Shown: positions 18,060 to 27,328 of the stretch, in pieces
Layout of the letters: every line of letters begins with the position of its first letter
Numbering within the stretch: the first letter of the stretch is position 1
Origin: Caldilineaceae bacterium bin5
GTDB taxonomy: Bacteria; Chloroflexota; Anaerolineae; Caldilineales; Caldilineaceae
Length of the DNA: 64,000 nt
Assembly (NCBI GenBank): GCA_002238445.1
Contig: MPML01000003.1
Coordinates: 62,001-126,000 of the forward strand
Reading direction: 5' to 3'
Notes under the pieces: model-generated
Databases searched by the model: none
Seen by the model: only the letters and a program-made list of their open reading frames with translations
Told to the model about the DNA's origin: nothing
Translations under genes and position numbers: made by a program

Positions 18060-19085
18060 TTACGACGGCGAGAAAACGATCTTCACTCCTTCGCGGCGTT
18101 CAAACAGATCGAAAGCCTCTTGCCATTCCTCAAGCGGGAGTCGGTGGCTGATCAACGGAGCCGTCTGAAGCTGGCCAGACTGCAGAAGCGATAGAGTCTT
18201 GCGCCAGGAACTGGCAACAGTGGCGAATGTCCCCTGTACCTGTAACTCCTTGATGCAGACCTGCTCAAGATCCCAGAGGACCGGCTTACCGAAAAGGCCA
18301 ACCTGTACATAGCGACCTCTGTGCCGCACCAAATCCAAAGCTGTCTGTGCCCCCGGCCCTGCACCGGAGCACTCAAAGGCAATATCCGCGCCCTGGCCGT
18401 CCGTGCGCTCCGCAACTGAGTTCTGAAGATCATCCCTGCCCACAACCAGGACCTCGTCCGCGCCCAGTTGCCTCGCCAGGTCCAGGCGCGCCTCATCTGT
18501 ATCTGTACCTATTGCCAGCGCCTGCGCCCCTGCGGCCTTTACCACCTGCAGCATCATCAGGCCAATCGCTCCTGGGCCGGTTATTACTGCCACATCACTA
18601 GGCTCGACCTTGGAATTCTCCAGCGCATGGACACAGCAGGCCAACGGCTCCGTCAGCGAGCCCGCCCACTCGTCAACGCCCTCCGGCAACAGGTGCACCG
18701 AACGTTCAGGCACAAGCACGTAGCGGGCAAAGGCTCCATTTACGCCGCTGCCTATCGACGACCGCTGGGAGCAGTGATACGGCATTCCTGCCCGGCAATA
18801 CGGGCAGAAACCGCAGAGGCTGAAATTGGGTTCACAAGTGACTGAATCGCCGGTGGCACAGCGCGTAACATCGCTTGCCGCGTCCACAACTTTCCCTGCG
18901 ACCTCGTGCCCCATAATAACAGGCGGCCGGCAAGGATACTCGTCATGGTATATATGGACATCAGTGCCGCACAGCCCGGCCGCCGTCACCTCAACTATAA
19001 GATGCCCTGGAATAGCAGTTGGTTCGGGCGCCTCGAGCAGGCCGACTTGGCCAACGCCCGGACGTAATTTAGCTACACCTTTCAT
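18060..19085 (-). CDS. Zinc-dependent alcohol/polyol dehydrogenase (MDR family)
   Basis: A 341-residue medium-chain dehydrogenase resembling sorbitol and threonine dehydrogenases. Catalytic zinc ligands are Cys39 (GLCGTD) and His60-Glu61 (GHE); the structural zinc site is complete with Cys91, Cys94, Cys97 and Cys105. The cofactor fold shows GPGAIGLMMLQ, with TDTDEAR after the second strand suggesting NAD use. It oxidises a secondary alcohol of unknown identity. It lies downstream of the PhyH gene on the same strand with a 120-base gap. Confidence 0.87.
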   Translation of the reverse strand: MKGVAKLRPGVGQVGLLEAPEPTAIPGHLIVEVTAAGLCGTDVHIYHDEYPCRPPVIMGHEVAGKVVDAASDVTRCATGDSVTCEPNFSLCGFCPYCRAGMPYHCSQRSSIGSGVNGAFARYVLVPERSVHLLPEGVDEWAGSLTEPLACCVHALENSKVEPSDVAVITGPGAIGLMMLQVVKAAGAQALAIGTDTDEARLDLARQLGADEVLVVGRDDLQNSVAERTDGQGADIAFECSGAGPGAQTALDLVRHRGRYVQVGLFGKPVLWDLEQVCIKELQVQGTFATVASSWRKTLSLLQSGQLQTAPLISHRLPLEEWQEAFDLFERREGVKIVFSPS

Positions 19086-19205
19086 TCAAGACTGCTCCTG
19101 TGTAGTAGGTCGCACCGCCCTGCAACCTGAGACTTGCCAAATCTGAGTTGAACCGGTCAGGAATACGCTTTATCCCCGCCCAGACCTGTGTGCACGGAAG
19201 CGCTG

Positions 19206-20009
19206 TTATTCGAGAGCAGAGTAGATGACAGGGTTCAGCGGCGTGTCGATCGGTTCGCCTACTTGCGCCCCCGGCAGCCAGCGATCCCAGTCTCTCTGCT
19301 GATTTTCATTCTTTGGCGGCGCAACCTGCATCCCGTCTTCCATATAGATGATCGTCATCACCGCTCTCATCTGATCGCTCCGGTTGGGCCCCGCCCGATG
19401 AAATGTCCAGCCGGAATGAAAGCTGACCTCCCCCAACGCAAAAGGAGACACGCATTTCGGATAGTCATTCAAAGTGCGGCCAATCTTCTGTTCACTTTCA
19501 TCGCTGATAGAAAGGCCCCGGTTCTGCAGCAGCTTATGGCTGCCGATGCAAAACGAAAGCGGTCCCATCTCCACCGGGACCTCCTGCAAAGGAATCCACG
19601 CGGTGACTGTGTTGTCGTTCGCCAATGGCCAGTAGAACTGGTCCACGTGCCACGGCGTGAAACCGCCGCCCGGCTCTTTGTATAGTGCTTGATCGTGATA
19701 CATGCGTACACCATTAACGCCCATCAACTCGGCCGCAATCTTCCCCAGGCGCCGGCACAGCACAAACGTCTTCACCTTTTCGCTGTGCTCCCAAAGGTTC
19801 GGAACTTGCAGGAACGCTTTGCCATAAGTGTTCCGCTCAGCCAGCGCTAGTGTCTGGCGGTTTAACGCATAGACCATCCGTGTGAATTCAGAGCCGTATT
19901 CGGCAAGCACCTCCTGCGAAAGAACATTCGGCAGTTTTACGAAGCCGTCGCGACGGTAGGCGCCGATCTGTTCGTCTGTAAGAGGATAGTCGACATTCAG
20001 CTCGTCCAT
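19206..20009 (-). CDS. Phytanoyl-CoA dioxygenase (PhyH) family protein
   Basis: Fe(II)/2-oxoglutarate-dependent oxygenase of 267 residues. The iron triad is His121 and Asp123 in WHVDQF plus His204 in FHRAG; Arg216 in the following strand would hold 2-oxoglutarate. Family members hydroxylate small molecules, and their substrates in bacteria are mostly unknown. AAGGAA seven bases before ATG 20009 fixes the start although the frame extends 66 codons further. It may act together with the downstream alcohol dehydrogenase in degradation of an organic compound; this is inference. Confidence 0.85.
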   Translation of the reverse strand: MDELNVDYPLTDEQIGAYRRDGFVKLPNVLSQEVLAEYGSEFTRMVYALNRQTLALAERNTYGKAFLQVPNLWEHSEKVKTFVLCRRLGKIAAELMGVNGVRMYHDQALYKEPGGGFTPWHVDQFYWPLANDNTVTAWIPLQEVPVEMGPLSFCIGSHKLLQNRGLSISDESEQKIGRTLNDYPKCVSPFALGEVSFHSGWTFHRAGPNRSDQMRAVMTIIYMEDGMQVAPPKNENQQRDWDRWLPGAQVGEPIDTPLNPVIYSALE

Positions 20010-20391
20010 GTCGTAATTCCTTCGCAATACCCGTTGGCTTTGAATGGTCGCGCTGCGCTGGGCGGAGAGGACGTCGCTGAGCGATCTCGTATCCCTGCGC
20101 AGACGCATTTTCTGGTCCCACAAGTTAACGCAGTTCCCCCTTTCGATTATAACTGAAACTGGGACAAAAGGCATCCACTCTGAAAAAAAGCTGCGGTCGA
20201 GTTGCAAAGCGTATATAATCGCTTATAAGCCAATCGGTATTGGCTAAAGGTGGGCAACGTCTGTTTTGGCCCGGCTGGACTGTGCTTAGCGCTTTTGCAG
20301 CCCCTCGAGTCGAATTCGGGCTGGCGCTAACCAAGACTGCCCTCACTCGGAAGGTTTCGTTCCTTTTGCCTCCTGGCCTAAGGGGAATCTC
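20010..20391. other. Divergent intergenic region between phyH-like and folKP
   Basis: A 382-base gap that must hold both promoters. A TATAAT occurs on the plus strand at 20214-20219 and another on the minus strand at 20146-20151, each without a good -35 partner. No gene or strong hairpin is seen. Confidence 0.4.
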
Positions 20392-21768
20392 ATGAATCAC
20401 ACCGCTTACATTGCGCTAGGCAGCAACATCGGCGACCGCGTCGCCTATCTGCATACCGCCTTGGATGCATTGTCTTCTTATTCTACCGTACTGGAAACAT
20501 CCCATCTCTACGAAACAGACCCGATGCTGGTGACGGATCAGCCCCTCTTCCTGAACGCCGTCTGCAAAGTCTCCACACAACTTACCCCTTCTGAACTTCT
20601 GCGAGCAGTCAAACAGACGGAAGACTCTCTCGGCAGGACGAAATCGATCCGCTATGGTCCGCGCGTCATCGATCTTGACATACTCTTCTATGACGACGCT
20701 ATCATCGACACACCCGATCTAACGGTTCCCCACGTGGGTGTCCCGGCACGTGACTTCGTGCTGGCTCCCCTCTTGGATCTGGACGCCGGCCTGCATCATC
20801 CTCGCCTGGAACTCAGCGTACAGGAGCTCTGGAAAAGACTGAACAAGCAGCTCCCGCCGCGGGTGATGCCAATCGGAAAGAGGATGTGGCATTGGGGCCA
20901 GTGTGTCCGTGTGATGGGCATACTCAATATAACGCCCGATTCGTTTTCCGGTGACGGGCTTGCCGCTGCGCAGGACCCGGTTGCGGCCGCAGTGACGCTG
21001 GCGAAGGAGTTCGTTGCCGACGGTGCCGATATTCTGGATATAGGCGGCTATTCCACGCGACCCGGGCATACCAATCTTTCTATCGAAGAGGAGATCATGC
21101 GTGTCGTGCCGGTCTTCAACGCGCTGCGCGACGTTGTCGACGTCCCACTGTCAATCGATACCTTCCGCGTCGAAGTCGCTGAGGCCGCCCTCGACGCCGG
21201 AGCCACCTGGCTGAATGATGTATCGGGTTTGCGCGCGGCCAACCAGGACAGCAACTCGATGGCTGCGCTGGCGGCCCGCAGTCGGGTCCCCCTTGTTCTC
21301 ATGCATAACCGCGCGCCGCTGCTTTCCGGCCGGCCGGTTGACGGTGAGCATAGCAGCCCCCCGTCTATGCCAGGCAAGGCGCCGCATGACGTGGTGGCGG
21401 AGGTGAGCCGGGATCTATCCGCAGCGCTGGAAATAGCCCGGCGCGACCGCGTTCCTCGCTGGCATCGGATCATCGATCCGGGCATCGGTTTCGGCAAGAC
21501 GCCCGCACAGCACGCCACCCTCATCGCCCGCCTCGATGAACTGCAGGCCCTTGGCTATCCACTACTGTTCGGCAGCTCGCGCAAAGGTTTTCTGGGCAAA
21601 ATGGCCGGCGGCGCCGCAGTTGATGACCGCCTGCCCGCGACAATAGCCGCCAATACAATGGCGGTGGAACGCGGTGCGCAAATCGTGCGCGTCCACGACG
21701 TGCGCGAAAATGTCCAGGCAATCCGGGTCGTCAACGCGATTTTGAGCGGGTTCACGGAAAGCGAGTGA
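20392..21768 (+). CDS. Fused HPPK-DHPS (FolK-FolP) folate biosynthesis enzyme
   Basis: One 458-residue chain joining two successive folate enzymes. Residues 1 to about 165 are 6-hydroxymethyl-7,8-dihydropterin pyrophosphokinase, with YIALGSNIGDR at the start and GPRVIDLDILFY. Residues about 172 to 455 are dihydropteroate synthase, with MGILNITPDSFSGDG, DIGGYSTRPG, SIDTF, NDVSG, DPGIGFGKT and GSSRKGFLG. In most bacteria these are separate genes; fusion of the two is usual in plants and other eukaryotes. DIGGYSTRPG has Tyr where Glu is common. AGGGG precedes ATG 20392. It is followed 34 bases later by the siroheme genes. Confidence 0.93.
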   Translation: MNHTAYIALGSNIGDRVAYLHTALDALSSYSTVLETSHLYETDPMLVTDQPLFLNAVCKVSTQLTPSELLRAVKQTEDSLGRTKSIRYGPRVIDLDILFYDDAIIDTPDLTVPHVGVPARDFVLAPLLDLDAGLHHPRLELSVQELWKRLNKQLPPRVMPIGKRMWHWGQCVRVMGILNITPDSFSGDGLAAAQDPVAAAVTLAKEFVADGADILDIGGYSTRPGHTNLSIEEEIMRVVPVFNALRDVVDVPLSIDTFRVEVAEAALDAGATWLNDVSGLRAANQDSNSMAALAARSRVPLVLMHNRAPLLSGRPVDGEHSSPPSMPGKAPHDVVAEVSRDLSAALEIARRDRVPRWHRIIDPGIGFGKTPAQHATLIARLDELQALGYPLLFGSSRKGFLGKMAGGAAVDDRLPATIAANTMAVERGAQIVRVHDVRENVQAIRVVNAILSGFTESE

Positions 21769-21802
21769 CCTCCATCCAATTAAGCTCAGGAGTTGCAAAG
21801 CC

Positions 21803-22258
21803 ATGCGATATCCTCTGACCTTGACAAACCTCGGCGGCGGTATCGCCATCGTTTTCGGCGGTGGAATCGTCGGCGAGCGCAAGGTGCGAAGCCTGCTCGC
21901 GGCCGGCGTCCAAGTGCGCCTGATCAGCCCGTCCGCCACCAGACAACTGACAGCTTGGGCCGAAGGCGGCGAGCTCGAGTGGACCCAAAGGCCATACCAG
22001 GACGGAGATCTGGCCGACGCCGGGCTCGTCTTCGCTGCAACAAACGTCCGCGCAGTTAATCATGAAATCGCAGCGGCCGCCCACAAACAGGGACTTCTGG
22101 TAAACGTGGCCGACTCGCCGGCCGAAGGAAACTTTCATTCGCCCGCGGTCATGCGCCGGGACGATCTCATCGTCTCCGTGAGCACGAATTCAGGCCGTCC
22201 CCGCCGTGCCACTGCTGCCCGGGATCGTATCGCCGCACTGCTGGAGACGGAAGAATAA
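21803..22258 (+). CDS. Precorrin-2 dehydrogenase / sirohydrochlorin ferrochelatase domain protein
   Basis: A 151-residue protein equal to the N-terminal Rossmann domain of CysG and to Met8p/SirC. It oxidises precorrin-2 to sirohydrochlorin with NAD and may insert iron. IVFGGGIVGERKVRSLLAAG is the nucleotide-binding turn, ATN and VADSPAEGNFHSPA follow as in the family. It is short because the dimerisation tail is reduced. AGGAG precedes ATG 21803. The cobA-type methyltransferase that makes precorrin-2 follows after 67 bases, so the pair covers siroheme synthesis. Confidence 0.88.
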   Translation: MRYPLTLTNLGGGIAIVFGGGIVGERKVRSLLAAGVQVRLISPSATRQLTAWAEGGELEWTQRPYQDGDLADAGLVFAATNVRAVNHEIAAAAHKQGLLVNVADSPAEGNFHSPAVMRRDDLIVSVSTNSGRPRRATAARDRIAALLETEE

Positions 22259-22325
22259 TGTCGAATTCGTGTGAAAGGCGCGACTGCCCAAGGGGCTGCC
22301 CTCCTTCACCCAAGGGCCGGATTCC

Positions 22326-23117
22326 ATGACTGGCAAAGCATATCTGGTGGGCGCGGGGCCAGGGCGAGCCGACCTTATCACAGTTAGGGGTCTGGCGCTG
22401 CTGCGAACCGCCGACGTCGTGATCTACGACCGTCTTGTCGCCCAGGAGCTTCTGCAAGAGATCCGCCCGCATGCAGAGCGCATTTTCGTCGGCAAACAGG
22501 GCCACCGGCCCCGAACCATGCCGCAGTCTGACATAAACGCGCTCCTGGTAGACCGCGTTAGAAACGGACTTCAAGTCGTTCGCTTGAAAGGGGGCGACAG
22601 TTTCGTCTTCGGCCGCGGCGGGGAGGAGTGTCTGGCCCTTGCCTCAGAGGGACTGGCCTTTGAAATTGTCCCCGGCGTCAGCGCGGCCGTCGCCGCGCCC
22701 GCCTACGCCGGCATTCCGGTCACGCACCGCGGTCTGGCGAGCGCATTTACCGTTGTTGCCGGCTATGAAGATCCAGCCAAAGAAGGGTCCAATGTCGACT
22801 GGGCCCTACTGGCAGGGACCCCTACCTTGATTGTCTTGATGGGCGTTCGTTCTGCCGCTAGGATTTGCGAGGCTCTGACCGAGCACGGGCGCGATCCACA
22901 CTCTCCCGCCGCCGCCATTGCAAGCGCCGCCACCATCCATCAAAAGGTTGCAAGCTCAACCGTGGCTGGCCTGCCGCAGGCCATGGCGTTAGCTGAAATT
23001 CATGCCCCCGCCGTGCTCGTGTTCGGCGACGTTGTCCATCTCCAAGACCAGCTCGGTTGGTTCATGCCTGAAGAAGGTGGCGGCGGTTTCCTATCCCTTG
23101 ATCAGCCTGAACCGTGA
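22326..23117 (+). CDS. cobA: Uroporphyrinogen-III C-methyltransferase
   Basis: Transfers two methyl groups from S-adenosylmethionine to uroporphyrinogen III to give precorrin-2, precursor of siroheme and cobalamin. The 263-residue protein has all SUMT signatures: LVGAGPGRADLITVRG at the start, YDRLV, RLKGGDSFVFGRGGEE, VPGVSAAVAAPAYAGIPVTHR and LMGVRS. There is no fused HemD domain. It lies downstream of the precorrin-2 dehydrogenase and probably in the same operon, which also includes folKP. Confidence 0.93.
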   Translation: MTGKAYLVGAGPGRADLITVRGLALLRTADVVIYDRLVAQELLQEIRPHAERIFVGKQGHRPRTMPQSDINALLVDRVRNGLQVVRLKGGDSFVFGRGGEECLALASEGLAFEIVPGVSAAVAAPAYAGIPVTHRGLASAFTVVAGYEDPAKEGSNVDWALLAGTPTLIVLMGVRSAARICEALTEHGRDPHSPAAAIASAATIHQKVASSTVAGLPQAMALAEIHAPAVLVFGDVVHLQDQLGWFMPEEGGGGFLSLDQPEP

Positions 23118-23437
23118 ACTGCGCAATTGGCCGGTGTCGTGGATCCTTTGCATGAGGTCAATGGCGGCTACTTTCGAGGAGGTTGTCTCTAAACACTGAC
23201 GGAGGTTACATCCAGCGCTCTGCCGATTGTTGCCGGCACTCCCGCGGCTGCCAACTCCAGCGCGCTGTTTGCCCCTGCGACCCAGTGGCCAATGATCATG
23301 ACGGCCCCACGCACCAGGTCATCCTGGACTGGCTCTAACTGTATGGTGCACACCGGTCATTTACGTCGCGGCCCAGAACCAGATGGCCAGATCCGGGATG
23401 CCGCCTCTTGGAGTCTCCAGAAGGAATCCCCTCAAAG
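23118..23437. other. Gap between cobA and nadA
   Basis: A 320-base stretch between converging genes. It contains the short minus-strand frame at 23189-23353 listed separately. No terminator hairpin with a T tract was found. Confidence 0.4.
23189..23353 (-). pseudogene. Short frame, possible phage connector remnant
   Basis: A 54-codon frame opened by GTG 23353. The segment VQDDLVRGAVMIIGHWVAG followed by an Ala-rich stretch and VPATIGRALD recalls the C-terminal helix pair of small HK97 gp6-like head-tail connector proteins, which have a hydrophobic helix ending in HW and then VP-x-x-I/V-x-A-L. Frames upstream on the same strand are broken by stops, so if the likeness is real this is a decayed tail end. 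No other phage gene is nearby. This is a weak, purely visual resemblance. Confidence 0.2.
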
Positions 23438-24604
23438 CTAACCAATCTCGACCATCCGCTGCACCGATCGCGCCGCCTTGACCAGGATCTCTTCAGGAAC
23501 CCTTATTTCGTACTGCATCTTCTCCAGCGCCGCCAAAGTATCTTCCATCGTAATCTGGCCCATGTGCGGGCAGCGCACAGAACAAAGCCGCAGCATCTCC
23601 TTGTCCGGGTTGGCGCCGATGATATTGTCCCCCATAGAGCATTCTGTCAATAGCAGATAGCGGGGCGCGTCAGACTGTTCGACATGACGAATCATCGCTG
23701 ACGTGCTTCCCGTGAAGTCTGATTCCGCAACCACTTCCGGACTGCACTCCGGGTGCGACAGAACTGCAACATCCGGGAACTCCGCGCGCACACGCCGGAT
23801 GTCGTCGACGGTGAACTTGTCGTGAACCTCGCATCGGCCATGCCAACCGATCAGGTCGAACGCCTCCGTCTGCAGTGGGATGACCGGAAGACCAGTCTCC
23901 ACGTCGAGTTGGCCCGAAGCAGGAAGATCCATTGAGATATCCGCAGACTTGCCCGCGTGCGCCCGCCCCGACCCGGCCCCGACTGCCGACGGAATGATTA
24001 TCTGTTTGCCCGTCTCCTCGGCGACGTTCTTTGCCAGGAATTCGTCGGGCAGAAAAATAACCTGGTCTGAGTCCAGGGAGTTGACCACCGCCACCGCGTT
24101 TCCGCTCGTGCAGCATATATCCGTCTCCGCCTTCACATCGGCATAGGTATTCACGTACGTTACCACCGGCACCCCAGGGAACTGCTCCTTCAGGCCGCGT
24201 ACATCCTCTGCAGTGATGCTTGCGGCGAGCGAGCAACCAGCCTTTTCAGCAGGAAGCAGAACGGTCTTGTCCGGACTGAGAATCTTGGCCGTCTCCGCCA
24301 TGAACTCCACGCCGCAGAAGACGATCACGTCCCTATCGGTCTGCGCCGCCATCCGGCTGAGATAGAGCGAGTCGCCAACAAAGTCCGGGATCGAATGGAA
24401 AAGAGCCGCCTCCATGTAATTGTGACCGAGAATAACCGCATTGCGTTCCTTCTTCAGGCTGTTAATCTGCGCGGCCAGTTCCGCCTTGATGCGCAATTCC
24501 ACATCCAGAACCACATTGCGAAGCTTGCGCGCAAGTGCTTCATACATCAGCTTGGCATCCGTGACTTCTGCCAAAGGTGTCGTCAGAGTTGATGCTGTCA
24601 TCAT
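23438..24604 (-). CDS. nadA: Quinolinate synthase
   Basis: Condenses iminoaspartate with dihydroxyacetone phosphate to quinolinate, using a [4Fe-4S] cluster, in de novo NAD synthesis. The 388-residue protein has the three cluster cysteines: Cys97 (VFCGVEFMAETAKIL), Cys258 (GWHGRCEVH) and Cys345 (VRCPHM). Between residues about 202 and 251 is an insert of some 45 residues, absent from the compact form of the enzyme, that precedes the second cysteine. It lies 60 bases downstream of nadC. No nadB (aspartate oxidase) is present in the window. Confidence 0.93.
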   Translation of the reverse strand: MMTASTLTTPLAEVTDAKLMYEALARKLRNVVLDVELRIKAELAAQINSLKKERNAVILGHNYMEAALFHSIPDFVGDSLYLSRMAAQTDRDVIVFCGVEFMAETAKILSPDKTVLLPAEKAGCSLAASITAEDVRGLKEQFPGVPVVTYVNTYADVKAETDICCTSGNAVAVVNSLDSDQVIFLPDEFLAKNVAEETGKQIIIPSAVGAGSGRAHAGKSADISMDLPASGQLDVETGLPVIPLQTEAFDLIGWHGRCEVHDKFTVDDIRRVRAEFPDVAVLSHPECSPEVVAESDFTGSTSAMIRHVEQSDAPRYLLLTECSMGDNIIGANPDKEMLRLCSVRCPHMGQITMEDTLAALEKMQYEIRVPEEILVKAARSVQRMVEIG

Positions 24605-24664
24605 TTCATCCTCGTGCTTCAGAATTATGTCTTGCAGATGGCGACTGTCCTCAAAATCGGACCA

Positions 24665-25594
24665 CTACCCACCCATCTCCAAATCGAAACTGATATCCAA
24701 CGCCGAAACCGAGTGGGTCAGCGCGCCAACCGAAATGAAATCTACGCCGCTCGCAGCAATAGCCGCGACATTTTCCAGATTTACGCCGCCGGAGGCTTCA
24801 AGAGAAGCCCGGCCTGCGGTAACCTTAACCGACTCACTGACCTGTTCCGGCGTCATGTTGTCGAGCAAAATGCGGTCTACGCCGAGCGAGAGCGCCTCAC
24901 GCAACTGTATCAGATCTGCGACCTCAACTTCAATTTCCACTCCTTGGTACTGGTCGCGTATCCCCTGCACAGCCGCCGAAATCCCCCCCGCCGCCGCAAT
25001 GTGATTGTCCTTGACGAGTGCCATATCGAACAGCCCAAACCGGTGATTACTCCCACCACCCAGCGCCACCGCCCTCTTGTCAAACAGGCGCAGCCCCGGC
25101 GCAGTCTTGCGCGTGTCCAAAATGACGGCTCCAGTGCCCTGCACCGCCTCAACAAACCGCCTGGTCAACGTGGCGATGCCCGACATCCGCTGCGCGAAAT
25201 TCAGTGCTACCCTCTCAGCCGTCAACAGAACCTGCGCAGGCCCCGCAGCATGGGCAACCACCGTTCCCACCTCCACCCATGTCCCTTCTTCTACGCACCT
25301 GTATAACGGGATATGACCGCACACTCCTTCCGTTTCGGATAGCCTCGCTCCACTTGCGCCATCCTTAGCAGAAGGTCTATCCCAACCAGGTGTCTGAAGT
25401 TCTTTCTCAACTAAATCGTAAGTGAGTCCAACTATGTCCAACCCTGCAATGATACCTGAAGACTTCGCCAAAAATCGTCCTCGGGCCTGCGTTTCCGCGG
25501 GAATCGTCGCAAGAGTCGTTACGTCGCCGCCGCCTATGTCCTCCTCCAAAGCCATCAGAACAATCGGCCTGGCCCGTTCCAGGAATTCGTCCAT
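24665..25594 (-). CDS. nadC: Nicotinate-nucleotide pyrophosphorylase (carboxylating)
   Basis: Quinolinate phosphoribosyltransferase, which converts quinolinate and PRPP to nicotinate mononucleotide. The 309-residue protein has EEDIGGGDVTT, RVALNFAQRMSGIAT, DTRKTAPGLR, KDNHI and LLDNMTPEQV in the right order. About 25 extra residues, rich in Gly, Ser and Asp, sit near positions 70-95 between strands of the N-terminal domain. ATG 25594 has AGAGG eight bases upstream; GTG 25600 is the alternative. It is the first gene of a nadC-nadA operon. Confidence 0.93.
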   Translation of the reverse strand: MDEFLERARPIVLMALEEDIGGGDVTTLATIPAETQARGRFLAKSSGIIAGLDIVGLTYDLVEKELQTPGWDRPSAKDGASGARLSETEGVCGHIPLYRCVEEGTWVEVGTVVAHAAGPAQVLLTAERVALNFAQRMSGIATLTRRFVEAVQGTGAVILDTRKTAPGLRLFDKRAVALGGGSNHRFGLFDMALVKDNHIAAAGGISAAVQGIRDQYQGVEIEVEVADLIQLREALSLGVDRILLDNMTPEQVSESVKVTAGRASLEASGGVNLENVAAIAASGVDFISVGALTHSVSALDISFDLEMGG

Positions 25595-25935
25595 GCGCAC
25601 AGCCTCTGCGAGTGGCTAAGATTGCCGCTTCTGTCGACCAACTGAGACTTCGCCGCGTAGAATATCACCGCCGTGTTCGATTCGTCAAGAAGGCCTCCCA
25701 GCACTAATTGCGCCTCACCGAAACGGCTTCAAACGCGTATGGCAGGGCCGACTCTTTTGGGATCGCACATGTTGCCTCAGAGAAGAAGACTCCTTTGCGT
25801 CCCCGCAAGCCGGCGGCCCACCGTGAAGCTAGCCAGTAACGCAACGACCCAGCCGCAGCTGATTCGCAGCCCTCAACGGATCCACCCAGCATGTATACTC
25901 TTTCCTCGTTGCACTCTCCCCTCCATCTGCATCAT
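25595..25935. other. Intergenic stretch ahead of repeat copy 2
   Basis: About 340 bases upstream of nadC. Short frames on both strands have no recognisable product. The nadC promoter should lie here; I see no strong match. Confidence 0.4.
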
Positions 25936-26147
25936 GGCGGTCGGGCCTTCGGCCCTCCCTTGTGCAGGGGCTGCGCCCCCGCCACGCCCCCCTCCAAAAC
26001 CACGCCTCACCGACCGGTCGTCCTCATTCTACCCGTGCGTCTCAACCACCTTCGCGGCTGCCATCCGCACACGCAGCCAGTCAGCCGGAATGGCTGCCGG
26101 GATAAAGGGCCGTTCCAGTCTGCAAATGTATGTGGCCTAGTAGCTAC
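25936..26147 (+). repeat. 212-bp dispersed repeat, copy 2
   Basis: Same length and orientation as copies at 110 and 35313. The first about 80 bases are almost identical to copy 3, with hairpins GGGCC-TTC-GGCCC and GGGGC-TGC-GCCCC followed by a C-rich run and CAAAACCA. The distal part keeps GGGATAAA and ends in GGCCTAGTAGCTAC. It lies upstream of the membrane-protein gene at 26250; sequence on either side shows no likeness to the flanks of the other copies, which fixes the boundaries. Confidence 0.88.
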
Positions 26148-26249
26148 CCAAAATTCAAGATAACAGGGGCACGCTTTGATCGTCTCTGTAGTTCGGTTAC
26201 ACTGAAACTGATAGTAGATCCAACCGTATTGAATATCGGAATGACAATT

Positions 26250-27326
26250 ATGAATGACTCAATCCTGTCGGGAACTGTTGCCAATGCAGCGACCGAGCCC
26301 CAAGTAGGGAAGCATCAGGCGAAACCGGTTTCCGGACTGCGTTTTGACTGGCTGTTCAACCTGCTATGTGCGATTTTTGTCGGCGGGCTCTATCTCGACG
26401 GCTGGGCACACAACCATGGGAGGGTGGATCAGTCCTTTTTCACGCCCTGGCACGCCTTCTTCTACAGCGGTTTTCTGCTCGCAGCCATCGCATTTGTCGG
26501 TGCAGCGGCAATAAACCGGACGCGAGGTTACCCACTAACCCTTGCTATTCCCGCTGGCTATCGCCTTTCCGGGGTCGGCCTCTTCATCTTCGCCGCCGGC
26601 GGCGTTGGCGACATGGTTTGGCACGTCATCTTCGGTGTCGAAAGAGGCATCGAGGCCCTTTTCAGCCCGACCCACATCCTGCTGGGACTCGGCATCGGCC
26701 TCATCGTGACTGGCCCCCTGCGCGCGGCATGGCGCAGACAGGACCAAAACAACAGTTGGCGCGAGCTGGCGCCGGCGATTGCTTCCCTTGGCATATTACT
26801 GGCCGCGCTCACCTTCTTCATGATGTTCTCGTTCCCAGTAACGGTACAGCTCGCCGCCAACGGGACGGGGAAGAGCTACTTCAACGATGATGTAGGCAAG
26901 GTGGCCGGCATGTTCGGAGCCACACTCACCGCCGCCGCGCTTACCGGCCCTATCCTGTTGGGGTTGCGCCGCTGGCGACTGCCCTTCGGTGCCGTCTCCG
27001 CCGTTCTCGGTCTGGCGATTCTGGGTGCCGCGATTGTGGACTACGAGCGGCCGTTGATGATCTGGACGGCTCTGGGCATGGCCGTCTCCGCCCTGGCTCT
27101 GGACTATCTGGCCTGGAGAGCACAACCGAGCGCAAACCCGAACGCGCTGCGTTGGCTCGCCCCAAGTATCCCATTGCTCCTGTACGGCGGTTACTACGCC
27201 GTCCTTCTGCCAACCGCAGGCACATCCTGGTCAGTCCACATGTGGACAAGCACCATCGTCATTCCGGCAGTGACCTGTTGGCTTCTCAGTTTCCTGATCG
27301 CGCCGCCCGCGATGCCGGAGTCATAG
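26250..27326 (+). CDS. Polytopic membrane protein with conserved His positions
   Basis: Not identified by name. The product has 358 residues and about nine or ten hydrophobic helices, beginning near residue 32. Three short blocks stand out in or near helices: [23 protein letters not shown], split over two segments, [14 protein letters not shown] and FSPTHILLG. The repeated His and acidic residues at membrane edges suggest metal or haem binding, but no known signature is complete. ATG 26250 has GGA nine bases upstream; ATG 26241 is possible. It nearly touches the NAD(P)HX epimerase gene, suggesting a shared transcript. Function unknown. Confidence 0.75.
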   Translation: MNDSILSGTVANAATEPQVGKHQAKPVSGLRFDWLFNLLCAIFVGGLYLDGWAHNHGRVDQSFFTPWHAFFYSGFLLAAIAFVGAAAINRTRGYPLTLAIPAGYRLSGVGLFIFAAGGVGDMVWHVIFGVERGIEALFSPTHILLGLGIGLIVTGPLRAAWRRQDQNNSWRELAPAIASLGILLAALTFFMMFSFPVTVQLAANGTGKSYFNDDVGKVAGMFGATLTAAALTGPILLGLRRWRLPFGAVSAVLGLAILGAAIVDYERPLMIWTALGMAVSALALDYLAWRAQPSANPNALRWLAPSIPLLLYGGYYAVLLPTAGTSWSVHMWTSTIVIPAVTCWLLSFLIAPPAMPES

Positions 27327-27328
27327 AA

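Noticed and set aside
25891-26163. Frames across the repeats giving protein strings such as PPLCRGCAPATPPSKT on the plus strand and GGGAAPAQG on the minus strand
   Set aside because: They recur only because the DNA repeat recurs. The C-rich hairpin region translates into similar strings in several frames, with no ribosome binding sites.
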